From Euplotes cf. woodruffi 2 WChen-2021 (lineage: Eukaryota > Ciliophora > Spirotrichea > Euplotida > Euplotidae): DNA of 21,839 nucleotides. The notes below the pieces were generated by a model. The model saw only the letters and a list, made by a program, of their open reading frames with translations, was not told the DNA's origin and made no database searches. The stretch's first letter is position 1, and every line of letters begins with the position of its first letter. Shown here piece by piece: positions 8,452 to 17,627 of the stretch. The translations under genes and the position numbers were made by a program. The stretch spans positions 1 through 21,839 of the forward strand of contig JAGYYN010034918.1 in the NCBI GenBank assembly GCA_021441665.1, written 5' to 3'.

Positions 8452-11400
8452 TTATTGCTTGACGATATAATCGGACTCCTGCCGTCTGAAGTTATCTTTC
8501 AGTTTATCAACAATACTGACTCCTTTCTTCAGATCTGAATTCTTAATGCATGTTTCTTCATCGTCTTCCCAAGATATAATTTTCTTGCCTTTGGTGTCAT
8601 ACTGATTCTGTGAGTTCGATCTCCACTTTTGCTTGACGGGGGTCTTCGAAGGTGCATGCACGGCTTTTCTGAAGTAATGTTGGATTCACTTAATCGTCTC
8701 GCTGCGATCCAGCGGGTTCTCGTTCATTTTGAATTTGAAGAACTTAAGAGGGATTCAGCACTTAACGAACGTCCCCCAGATTAAAGGAGAAAATCCAACT
8801 ACAATTGTGAATAAGTGAATGTATATGTCGAGTTGCACAAATTTAACAAAGATACCCCCGAAGTTGACCAGCAGAATTTGGATTATAATCATCAGGACAA
8901 TTATCAGCAAAGTGTAAGACCACGCTCCGGTCATAAAGTTGAACTCGTAAGACTTTATATTCCGAGCTAATAAAATGTTGCATATCTGGAAGTAAAAGAA
9001 AATTTGAAATAGAATCGTGAAAATCATACAGTTTCTTTCGTCCCAGTCTTGGAGCACGAATATGTTTGGTGAATTCATGAAAATGTCCCCGCAGTGCTGA
9101 ATTATCCATAGCACAACTGACTGGTAGAGACTGTTCATTATGATTGATCTCCACATTGAACTCGTGAGTATTCGTTTTTCTTGAGTAATGTAGTTATCGA
9201 GTAGTGTTTGACGAGTTGGCCGATCTCAAATCAACGAGAACATTCCAAGTACTTCTGTTGTGAGGTACAGCCAAAGTAGCTGAAATAGATTAAATGGTAT
9301 ATGTCCTTCGATAATAATGCTCAGCAGCATTGTAACGGTCAGCACAATTACAAATGTTATGTAAAACTGTCAGTACCTCTTCATACTTATATACAGATTT
9401 CGACCCCACATAATCGCAGATACAACTGACTTTAAGCTATCATTTTTCAGGACTATATCAGAAGAGTGCTTTGCTACTTCTGAGCCTAATTCACTCATAG
9501 AAAATCCAACATCAGCTTTAAGCAGAGCTTTGGTATCTGCTGGTGAGCTTCCAGTGACACCAACAACAAAATCTTCGTTTTTAAGTCCAGTGACAAGCAT
9601 GTATTTATCTTCGGATGTTGCAAGCGAGATTACCTTCAAGTCTTTGATGATTTCTCTGAACGAAGGTTCATTATTTTATATAGTCTTTACCCCACCTTGT
9701 CTTTCTCGAGTGAGTAATGATCCCACCGATTTTATTCCTGAAGTCAGGACCCTCAATAATTGCGTTCTTGGCGTACATCTCGTCAAAGTTGCAAAGAATA
9801 GATGTTTCTTTCGCTATTGCCTTCGCTGCTTCTGAAGAGTCTCCAGTAATAACTTTAATATTAATTCCTGCGTTCTTTCAGTCAGACACCGCTTCAGTTA
9901 CTTCTTTGCCTCGAGGCGGGTCGTCAAGGACGATGAGGCCAACTAGAACGTATTGTTTTTCGATGAGTTCATAGTCTTTTTGTCCATCAGCGATCATTTG
10001 GTCGAAGTCTTCTTTATTTTACATCCTTATAGCCGAGAGCAAAGACTCTCAAGCGCTTTTGTTTGTAGTTCAAAATCAGGTTGTTTTCGATTTCTTCCTT
10101 CTTCGAATAAGTGAATAGCTCCTTCTCACCGTTGTTATACAAGATCTCGTTGCAGTGAGTCAAGAATACGTCTGATGATCCGTTCGTTAGTATTCTTAAA
10201 TACCCTTTCTTCTCTGGATGCTCGATGACGGTCATTACCATCCTGGCCTCGATCGAAGGGTTCGTTTGCAGTATTTCCTTCGCATCTTTTCTGATCTTTT
10301 CATAGTCCACGCCGTTCTCGGTGAGGAACTCGAGGAAGGCGCACTCCATCCGATTGCCAAAGTGCTTATTTTCGTTGTTGAGGTTCTTCACGATCCGTCC
10401 AACTGAGTTTAAATGGACGACGTTAAGCGATAGATTCGTCGTGATCAACTGCCGCTTTTTATCATCGATTGTACTTAGCTTTGTGTGGACATCATCGAGG
10501 GTATCGATGTGCATCACCACCATTTTCTGTGATGTGAGTCAACCGCCTTTTTCAACACACAGCTGGTTGATTTTCGCCATATTCTCAGGAGCTGTTTTTG
10601 ATAGTCAAATCACATTTTCAGATGACAGTCTTTTAATTGAGTACACGATGACTGAATCAATTGCTTTTGATAGACTTGTTGGAATCAGGATCAATAACAA
10701 CACGAGGAAATAGATTAAAGAGTAAAACAAAGCTCAGAAGAATCCTAAATTATTCACAAATATACTACTTTTATCCTGGTATGTCTTCATCCATATTAGC
10801 CGAAATACGATTCAGAGGAGTTCGATGACGCAGAAGTAAAATCCATATCTGCCGATGGTGTTGACTATTCGATCGACTTTGGATTGAAGAATCGTTGTGT
10901 ACTCTCCCATCATTGTGTAGTAAGGAGAGTGAAGATTCTTGCATCGCACATAAGTATTATTTCCAACTGCTAGTACCAGCGCCTTCATTCTTCCAGCAAC
11001 TACAAGCGTCGAGGCGAGTAAAAATGGATCTGCAGAGTCATAGCTATCTTCGCTTTGCTTATTATCTATGCTTTTCTTTTCAAAGTTTTCTTCGCATATC
11101 ATCATTGCTTTCTTCGGGACTGGATTTATATCTGGGGTAAGGTAAGATTCGTCAACTTGAGCTTGAAGATTTGCCTCGACAACGAGTCAGTCAGCAGGAA
11201 CGCTATCTCCAGCTGAAAGAATGATGATGTCGCCTACGAGTAGTTCAGACTGCTTGATGAGATACACTTTTCCATCTCTCATTACGGTTGCTTCGATGTT
11301 GCTTTCCATACCTCGTATCATATTGAGTATCGAGTTGTGCTTGCACTTCTCAAGAATAACATTCAAGGTCATGATCACCAAGATCATGCCGAATAAAGTT

Positions 11401-11855
11401 GCTCCAATTACCCAATTAGCACTTGAAAGGTCAAAGAGGGCTTCTTTGTCGTCGATTGCAGCAATTCAAACAAAAATTATACTTGAGATAAGTAGAAGCT
11501 TCCACATTCTGTCATTAAAGAAGTCGTTGATGTACACAGTGAGAGGCTTATCCTTTGATAGATTGACATCTGAGTACTCGTGGTTGTTGTCATGTCGCGA
11601 ATACGAATCAGGAATATGAGTGTTCTCCCCGTACTTCTCCTTCCTCTTCTTCATCTCGGCTGGATCTGTTGATATGCCATTGTGCTTGGAGGTGTTGAGT
11701 CTTCTCATTAGCTCAGAAAGCGTAATTTTCATTAGTGACATTGGGTACTCAGATCCTTCCTTTTCTCTATTTTCTTTGATAAAGAAGCTCATTAAGGTCT
11801 GTTTATCGACGTCCAGAGGTTCTTCTCTGTATTCATCAAGCAGCGGATCATTCAT
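8452..11855 (-). CDS. PMCA-type (P2B) P-type ATPase homolog, catalytically degenerate; two programmed +1 frameshifts
   Basis: A full-length plasma-membrane Ca2+-ATPase homolog: 1133 aa, TAA stop 8452-8454, no introns needed. Two +1 shifts (10014-10019 and 9671-9676) keep the frame; both are AAA-TAA. About ten TGA codons are read as Cys; the one at 9878-9880 falls on the conserved Cys of SDCKNAGINIKVITGD. The order is complete: cytosolic N-terminus, TM1-2, actuator domain, TM3-4, P and N domains, about six more TM segments, and a charged C-tail. Yet the key motifs differ from the family: TGES is TPDI (240-243), the TM4 PEGL is PTSL (392-395), the phosphorylation motif DKTGT is EKGGC (E435), KGAS is NGSS, GDGxND is GSSPAD (768-773), and the TM6 N..D Ca2+ ligands are Y and E. 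Scaffold residues (VDES, ITGD, DKYxLV, WGRN) remain. Ion pumping is unlikely; a regulatory or binding role is inferred. Confidence 0.9.
9671..9676 (-). other. +1 programmed frameshift site 2 in the P-type ATPase (AAA-TAA)
   Basis: Frame reads ...WGKDYIK then TAA; +1 continues NEPSFREIIKDLKVIS, matching the family pattern IKNxxxFxxIxKxLxV seen in ciliate PMCA pumps. An alternative is a roughly 40 nt GT-AG intron (GTGGGG...TTCAG), which also keeps frame. I prefer the shift because the translated junction is conserved-looking. Confidence 0.75.
10014..10019 (-). other. +1 programmed frameshift site 1 in the P-type ATPase (AAA-TAA)
   Basis: Frame 0 ends ...GYKDVK then TAA. Skipping the T and continuing in +1 gives KEDFDQM and runs straight into the conserved VGLIVLDDPPR and ITGD blocks. 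AAA-UAR is the known Euplotes slippery stop. Codon 613 of the protein. Confidence 0.9.
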
Positions 11856-12843
11856 TTTAATTAATTATAGCTTTATTCTTTAGTTCATGAGATAAAAAGA
11901 ATTAAAATATTATTTGCAAAAAATAAATTTTTTAGTATAAAATATGGATTAAAATCACTTAAAAATTTATGTTTTAATATTTAAATTTGATATTTAATAA
12001 GCAATTTTAACAAATATTTTATTAATTTAAGTTGTATTCATAATATTCGCATAAAATATATAAAAGTAAAATTTTTAAGCTTTTTTTTAGAATCTATTAG
12101 TGATATGAAAACAAGTTAAGTAAATTAAAAATAAATATTTTAAAATTTTAAAAATACATTATCACACTATTAACCCGAATAAAAAAACAAACCGTCGACT
12201 AGAAATTGACGCTACAACAAATACCAATTCCAAATCAACTGACCATCATCCCAACCGCAATCTATTCCCTCATAAATCCCTGCTAAAAAACACTACCTAA
12301 AACCCGCTATCCAAATCTTGCAACGCATATTCCCTTCCCTATTAATCAAAATCCACCAAATCCGCATTTTCATTCCCATTGCTGTAAAATGGTAAAAAAA
12401 AAAACATGCAAAAATTGAATAAAAAAAAGTAAAAACATAAAGAAACATTTCGAAATTGAATCTGCAGCATATATGTAAATTAATATATAAACAGTTTTAA
12501 AAAGGATATTAATAAAATTTAAAATGAAGATGTTGAGTCCATTTATATGTCGTTTTTTGGATACAAATAAAAGCGAATGTTTGATAATTTTTACTACTAA
12601 GAGTATTTCAAGTCCAAGTACTTCCCCGATCACAATTCCCCTTTTTACAACGATTTCGTTGCTTAAAAAAGACACTTTTTATGTGTGATAAAACAGCAAA
12701 ACTGATAGAAACAATAGCGAGGGCCAAAAATGCTTTGCAAAAGAAAACATTAATTAAATGTTTATGGAAAGGATATATGACTGTTGTTATCATATTTGTA
12801 TAGGACTACAGGTCTGCTGTAGCTAGGCCTTTAGCAATCCTCC
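11856..12843. other. AT-rich spacer with a C-rich segment, small doubtful ORF and hairpin
   Basis: Nearly 1 kb between the starts or ends of two minus-strand genes. 11880-12170 is plain AT-rich sequence. 12180-12365 has a C-rich, G-poor top strand (about 50 C to 11 G). A minus-strand frame at 12509-12793 (94 codons, one TGA) would encode a small one-helix protein, but composition and lack of any recognisable motif make it doubtful. CTACAG...CTGTAG (12805-12821) can form a hairpin just past the stop of the phosphatase gene. Confidence 0.4.
12805..12821. repeat. Short hairpin downstream of the phosphatase gene
   Basis: Perfect 6-base arms CTACAG and CTGTAG around a 5-base loop, 23 bases beyond the TAA of the minus-strand phosphatase. 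It is GC-richer than its surroundings. It could lie in the 3' untranslated region; function unknown. Confidence 0.3.
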
Positions 12844-14790
12844 TTACAACTCTCGTTGATCTCTCAGTTTCGCAATTTTAGCTTTGACTTGTTCACTTTT
12901 GGAATCTCGCTTTTTGAATTTTCTAAATTTCGAATTTATAAGATCTTTATCAATATTTTTACCATAGAAATAAACTGAAAATAATAGTGAAAATTTACCA
13001 TTTCCTTCAGTAACCATTAAGTTTGATTTAATCAAATTCACAGATGCAACTCATTTCGAAAGAATATCGAGATCATTCATTAGCGAGTTTTTGCGGATGG
13101 TTGTCCTTCTCGGCAGCGGAGAGGCTTCTTTGTCCGAGTCTGCCTCGATTACATTTTCAAATGGGCTCACTTGATAATTCATGCATCACTTGTCCATTTC
13201 AGTTGAGCTTTTGTGTGAATACTGATTCTTGCTTGTACAGTTTGTGCATTCTCCAGATTCATCATCTCTTTCAAGGTCATCCTCGCAGCTAGAGCTGCTC
13301 GAGGTACTAGACTTCTTTTTATTGAGCTGAACGTTAAGCGAGTTTTTGAATGAGTTTGATGCCTCTTTGTCTAATGGAGATGGGCTTCTTTTCGCCTTCA
13401 CCTTTGCACTCCTTGAAAGATTGTTCTCACGCTTAAATGCATAGCTGATTCATCCAGTCGAAAAAGGCCCGATTCTATAGTCATTCGCGCATTCTTCCTT
13501 CTGGCTGTTGCTTGAGTTCGAGTCTTCGATCTCTTCTTTACTATCTGCTTTTGCAAAGTGGCTGAGATGGTAAGTTTCCAAGTTTACCGGTTCCTCATAT
13601 ACATCGTCTTCGTTGGAGACTCCAAGTTTGAGTTCCTTCATCTTATTTGGTCTCTTCTTTTTCTTCAGCTTTTTGGCTGGCTTTGCTGTATGCTGAGAGC
13701 TGTTATCATGAGATAGCTTCTCTTCTGATTCAACATCTGGAGTATTGGTCTTCTGAGCATCTGGGTCAATTAGTTCGTGATACTTCGATGAAGATAGCAA
13801 AGGAACTCACTGACTTTTGAACTTTTTCATATTGACAAACTTTGCTTTTCTCTTTTTGCTTCCTTTACGCTTTGAATCTGAGCTTTCTTGATCAATTTGT
13901 GCAAGATTCTGGTCTTGGTCTTGGCTGAATTCAACTTCGACTAACTGATAATCAATAAGCTCTGCATGCTGGCGGACCTCATCAACATTTCCAGAAAATG
14001 ATCTCGGAATCTCATTCGAAGTAACTGTGATACTATCTAATAGTCTGTCTTTCTCTGTCGATTTCAAGTTATTTTCAGTGTAGCTTTTGGTCTTTAGCAT
14101 CATAGGAATACTCTGGAAGCTTTGTGCCTTTTTGCGAAACAGATCATTGCTAATCATTTGGTCAAGAATGTCGTCGTTGTCTTCATCACCGTCTTCGTCT
14201 TCGTAATAATCTAAAAAGCTGTCGATGTCACATTTATATAAGTAGCTCATCTGGAATGTCTTTTTGAGGTCAGGAATGATGTCTCTGCTCGATATTGCCT
14301 TCAAATACTCCTTTAGATACATTAATTGCATATCATCTTTCCCCTTGATATACGGGAAAATTGGTATCCCGTTATCTAATTGGAAGCCGAAGGAATAAAC
14401 TGCATTATCAACAAGGATAATATCCTTTAAGTCCCACTGGTGGAAAATTCTTAGATCTTTAACATAGACATTTTCAGACGTCAGCCAGCAGGACTCACGA
14501 TAGAACCGGTGAGGGAAGTAAATACCCTCAGGATCAAGATAGTCAATAATTGAGTCAGCATAGTTCTTGCAGGAAGCCGTGAAGACGACAACCTCCCAGT
14601 CGTCTTTAATCTCGTCCATCATTTCTCTCCAGTAAGGTCTAATGTTGAATCCTGCCTTCTCAACCTTGCCGTTTGGCAGGGTAATATCTAGATACACGTC
14701 AGCTTCCTTTATGCCTTTGTCATTGTGGATGCAGTGTACAAGGGTCTCGTCAAGGTCGAACACCAGCAGGCGCTCTATATCAAAATTCAT
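12844..14790 (-). CDS. HAD-family Ser/Thr phosphatase (SCP/Dullard/FCP1-like NIF domain) with long disordered tail
   Basis: The catalytic domain is at the very N-terminus: LLVFDLDETLVHC gives the DxDxT motif (Asp12 nucleophile, Asp14). VVVFTASCKNYADSIIDYLD is the second HAD motif, followed by FYRESC, VKDL and ILVDNAVYSFGFQLDNGIP, the usual SCP-family order. In animals and yeast such enzymes dephosphorylate the RNA polymerase II tail, lipin or related targets. The second half (about residue 215 on) is acidic then Lys/Ser-rich and disordered, with runs such as KKLKKKKRP and SSTSSSSS; this is far longer than the roughly 270 aa animal SCPs. Four TGA codons are Cys. A 24 nt intron (12975-12998, GTAAAT...TTCAG) gives 640 aa. 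In-frame TAG lies upstream of ATG 14790, supporting this start unless a 5' exon exists. Stop is TAA. Confidence 0.88.
12975..12998 (-). other. 24-nt intron in the phosphatase gene
   Basis: GTAAAT...TTTTCAG, 24 nt, in phase and without a stop, so retention would add eight residues (a hydrophobic FSLLFS-containing insert) rather than break the protein. Consensus ends and AT richness favour an intron. Confidence 0.7.
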
Positions 14791-14922
14791 TAATCTCTCA
14801 GTCTAATGTCAAACCGAAAATCTAGATTCTTCGATTTTCAGGGGTTAAAAGCCAACGATACGGAATTTTGATGTCATCGACAAAACTCCATGTTTTAAAA
14901 GTGCGATTTAATTTATTCGTTT

Positions 14923-15420
14923 TTACATCAATCAAACTAAGGCGGATATAATGACAATCAAAGCAAGGGTCAGTGATTTCGATAACCAAATGCATTTTAT
15001 AGATACTGAATACCTGAATACATCTTGAAAGGAGGAAATATGCAAGTTTAAAGCAAAGAATTTCTTACTGTTGTCTTTGATCCTATTGATATTCACTAAT
15101 TTTCCGGCTTCCTGAAGGACTTCGATCGCCGGAGCCTCAATACTCTTAATGTACGAGAGGTACCTGTACACGTGGATAGCAAAATCCCCATATTCTTCAG
15201 AAGAGATTCCAAGAGGATTAGTTGCGGAGGCCATCTTACATTCTCTTTTTGATTTTCCGAAGTCGTACTTGGGCTTTGGCGCCACCTTTGCGATCTTTTT
15301 CAAAAACAGCTCTTTATTAAAGCTCTTTCCGATGTCAGTTTTGATTTGGGTGATGTAATTGCTGAGGTCGTTGCCTGCGCACTTCTCTCAGCCATCCGTT
15401 TGGTCGTTCATATTTGCCAT
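14923..15420 (-). CDS. Small protein of unknown function with C-terminal membrane anchor
   Basis: One open frame of 165 aa from ATG 15420 to TAA 14923-14925, with TGA read as Cys twice (near the start in DGCEKC, and three codons before the stop). I do not recognise the family. The N-terminus has a CEKC pair and a basic stretch (KKIAKVAPKPKYDFGKSKR). The middle looks globular (ISSEEYGDFAIHVYRYLSYI, AIEVLQEAGKLVNINRI). The last 22 residues (LTLALIVIISALVCLM) form a hydrophobic helix right at the end, fitting a tail-anchored protein. A GT-AG pair (GTATTC...CTTAG) near the end could instead be an intron replacing this tail. It lies 132 bases upstream of the phosphatase gene on the same strand. 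Confidence 0.6.
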
Positions 15421-15483
15421 ATCTAAAATTTGATTAATATTTAATAATTTTTGTTATATAGTATTAAAAGTGAGATAATGAAT

Positions 15484-15620
15484 AGTCTAAGCTAAGACTT
15501 CAAGCCGGTATTATTTCACTAAGCTCTGGGGCTATTTCACAGCTCTCAGGGTGGATAGTAAGTCTTAAAGGATTAAGAAATAATCTCTGCTTGCAAGTCA
15601 GCAGCTCGAGAGATCATTAG
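15484..15620. repeat. Structured GC-richer block: two nested or tandem inverted repeats
   Basis: TAAGACTT (15493-15500) pairs perfectly with AAGTCTTA (15560-15567). Inside, TATTTCACTAAGCTCTGGGG and a second near copy (TATTTCACAGCTCTCAGGG) form an imperfect direct repeat. A second stem follows: AATAATCTCT (15579-15588) with AGAGATCATT (15609-15618), 9 of 10 paired. Base composition is clearly richer in G+C than the surrounding spacer. A small structured RNA or a regulatory element is possible; no known RNA family was recognised. Confidence 0.4.
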
Positions 15621-15705
15621 ATTTCCGGATACAAAATAGCAAATAGAAATCAACGATTACTTATGTAAAAATCATCGCTGTCTATAAAGTCTTTATTGAC
15701 TGGTG

Positions 15706-16296
15706 TTTAGTATTCAAAAATTATTATGGAAAGATTATAAAATTCGATTTGAAACAAAACAATAGGAAAGTAATTTTAGATTCGCAGAATATTGCGAATT
15801 TTTGTAACTGCATTAAAAATTATCGAGTTCTTGAGCCTGTTGAATTCAATAAATTCCAACAATCAGTGAGATGTTATTAATATAAACCTAGACATATTTT
15901 TAGGATAAATCGGTGATTTAGATTTTGTAAAATTTGATTTTGAATTGATGCTAATGTAATCAGAGTATTTTATTTATTTTCGCTCTGTATTTTTGATCAA
16001 ATAACTAATCTATGTATAGTTTGTTCAGAGTCCAGGACCTGCAAAGATGTGAAATTGGTTTAAAATATATAAATCGAAAATTTATTTGGAGAAATAAGTG
16101 AATTTTGAAACTCTACAATACTGATTTTCTCCATGAGTAATTTTTACTCAAATTGCGCAAAAATGCGATAAAAGTTAGATAATTTGAGGCAAAAATTGAA
16201 TCGTGTTGGATGTATCTTGTACACGAAATTGTAAAATTTCTAAAAAATTCTTACAATTTCGTCTAAGCTATCTAATTTAAGCTTTAGTATTCAAAA
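15706..16296 (+). repeat. 14-base direct repeat bracketing about 560 bases
   Basis: TTTAGTATTCAAAA occurs at 15706-15719 and 16283-16296, with TTA shared one base further on. Copies this long in one spacer are unusual, and they enclose the hairpin cluster. They might be relics of an insertion or an IES boundary; Euplotes IES ends are normally TA, so this is only suggestive. Confidence 0.35.
16134..16275. repeat. Cluster of three hairpins inside a longer inverted repeat
   Basis: TGAGTAA/TTACTCA with a 3-base loop (16134-16150) and CGCA/TGCG with a 4-base loop (16156-16167) come first. Next, ACGAAATTGTAA (16223-16234) pairs perfectly with TTACAATTTCGT (16251-16262), and AATTT/AAATT extends the stem inward past one bulged C to a loop of a few bases. 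TTAGATA (16175-16181) and TATCTAA (16269-16275) enclose this long stem. The density of perfect stems exceeds what I would expect even in AT-rich DNA. No protein frame runs through it. Confidence 0.45.
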
Positions 16297-16750
16297 GTTA
16301 CAAGTCTTACGTTTAATAATAATTCAAGTTCTTTTGTAAATTTAACTTCTTTTAATCACATTTGATTATATACAATTACATTGCAGACCAGAAATAATCG
16401 CAAATTTCGACATAAAAACTAAAACTGCAAGAAGTCAGTGATAAAGAAGATTTAAGCAAGATTCTCAAATAAAAAATAACTGTGATCGCGTTCGATATAG
16501 CTTCTCTAAAATTCTCTAACTGTTTCCTGAGGAAACTCCGCTTATACTCGAACCTCAGCAAGCCGATTGGCAAGCTAAAAATAATTATAATGGTAAAATA
16601 ATATTTTTTAAAACAGCGAATTAGGGCCTTGTTGCTACCAAAAGAAAGAAATAAAAATGTGAGAGTCTCTAACGAATGAAGACCAGCTTATTTTATTTAT
16701 TTTGGTCAAGATACAAACAATAAAATCAAATGTGGGTAGGAAGATACGAA

Positions 16751-17441
16751 TTATAATTTATAAGCTTCCATCAATGCTAAAATTTAATTGAAATAGTTCA
16801 AATACCTGAAGCTTCTGCTGCAAATGGCACGCTATCCGGCTTGAAATCCTGCATAAATCGCATGGCAGCCATGTACTCTGCTTCGGATCAGACAAGATTT
16901 TTGCTTTCCTCACTTTGCTTGAAGGACTCTGGCATCGCGGTGACCAGTCACTGTAAATTTTCAAGAGGACTGCAAATAAAATCTTTCGCTTCATTTCCAA
17001 GTAAAGCACTATTCCTTTCTCCATCCGCATTTGGGGATAGATCTTGGTCGCTGAGATCTGCAGATTCCTGAATTGCAGGTAATAAAGTTGATTGGTGCTG
17101 CGGCGCGGCTAGTCTCTCGCTCCCACAATTCTGGTCCTTGCTGTTTTCACTGTAAAATCTCGAGATTTATATAAAATTCAGGTTGAAAAGAAAGATTGCA
17201 ACTAAGGAAAAAGACTTACCTCGACTGGAGGTCAGAGCCGACATCTGCTGGCAATAGAGATTTATTTGACAGTCTTGCCTTTGGCCTACCCAGTCTTTCA
17301 TTTCTTTCTTGCATCTCGCTGTTTCATTTTGAATTCATTTCAATAATATATTTATCAATGCGGGGAAGCACTGCGCCTTTGTATAAAATTTTATTTGCTG
17401 AGGATAGAGAGGAAATACAAAGCGAACTGAATATTAATCAT
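16751..17441 (-). CDS. Small acidic protein of unknown function; one +1 frameshift, two introns
   Basis: Exons are 17441-17220, 17149-16806 and 16776-16751; introns are 70 nt (GTAAGT...TACAG) and 29 nt (GTATTT...TTTAG). From ATG 17441 the frame reads MINIQFALYFLSILSK to AAA-TAA at 17391-17396. A +1 shift continues KILYKGAVLPRIDKYII and stays open through both splices to TAA 16751-16753, giving 196 aa. If the shift is not used, translation could start at Met 17338 in the second frame. Two TGA codons in exon 2 and one in exon 1 are Cys. The first 16 residues are hydrophobic. The middle has a basic patch (ERLGRPKARLSNKSL) and the rest is acidic, Ser/Asn/Asp-rich, ending FMQDFKPDSVPF...LMEAYKL. 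I do not recognise a family. Confidence 0.65.
17391..17396 (-). other. +1 frameshift site in the small acidic gene (AAA-TAA)
   Basis: ATCCTCAGC-AAA-TAA: the zero frame from ATG 17441 stops here after 16 codons, and the +1 frame is the main reading frame. This is the Euplotes AAA-UAR signal, here very close to the start. Confidence 0.65.
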
Positions 17442-17627
17442 TAGATTTTTAATTAAATCCAATCGCTGGTTTTTCGGTATCGAGATATATAGCTGAATGA
17501 TAGATAAAATAACAGTGATTTTTAATCTTAAAAATATATTATTTTTGGTAATAGTGGATTGAAAATATATAAAACTAACAACAGGGGCACAGGGTTAACT
17601 AAAAATAGCATCAAATTGAAAATAAAA
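17442..17627. other. Short AT-rich spacer before the membrane-protein stop
   Basis: 186 bases between two minus-strand genes. It holds an exact breakage-consensus match at 17614-17623 (plus strand, four bases from the TAG at 17628-17630) and a near match at 17553-17562. No gene is seen. Confidence 0.4.

Larger units (their letters stand above)
15421..16750. other. 1.3-kb AT-rich spacer with clustered hairpins and a doubtful ORF
   Basis: No convincing gene. It holds the structured blocks at 15484-15620 and 16134-16275 described separately, and a direct repeat TTTAGTATTCAAAA (15706-15719 and 16283-16296). A minus-strand frame at 16376-16573 (65 codons, MPIGLLRFEYKRSFLRK...) follows an acceptor-like TTTTTAG and is GC-richer than its flanks, so it might be a small gene or an orphan exon; nothing identifies it. 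Confidence 0.45.

Noticed and set aside
9640-9685. A 40-nt intron in place of the second ATPase frameshift
   Set aside because: It keeps frame but has a poor GTGGGG donor and would delete residues (IKNEPSF) that resemble the conserved ciliate pump sequence; kept only as an alternative.
9370-10523. The ATPase as a set of broken pseudogene pieces
   Set aside because: Every break is either TGA, which is Cys here, or the AAA-TAA shift signal known from Euplotes; the frame is otherwise open from 11855 to 8452.
9530-11883. Plus-strand open frames opposite the ATPase
   Set aside because: Ser/Leu-rich shadows of a strongly conserved minus-strand protein.
12509-12793. A 94-codon minus-strand ORF as a gene
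   Set aside because: It lies in a low-complexity spacer, overlaps another open frame of similar length (12370-12675) and has no recognisable domain.
962-14000. UGA read as tryptophan (Blepharisma-like code)
   Set aside because: Some tail positions would tolerate Trp, but the zinc ligands of the RING and RPA1 and the P-domain Cys demand Cys, and AAA-TAR frameshifts point to Euplotes.
15484-15640. The structured block as an H/ACA snoRNA
   Set aside because: Two hairpins and an ACA (15631-15633) are present, but the hinge box is not distinctive in this AT-rich sequence and the first stem has a 59-base loop without clear pocket pairing.
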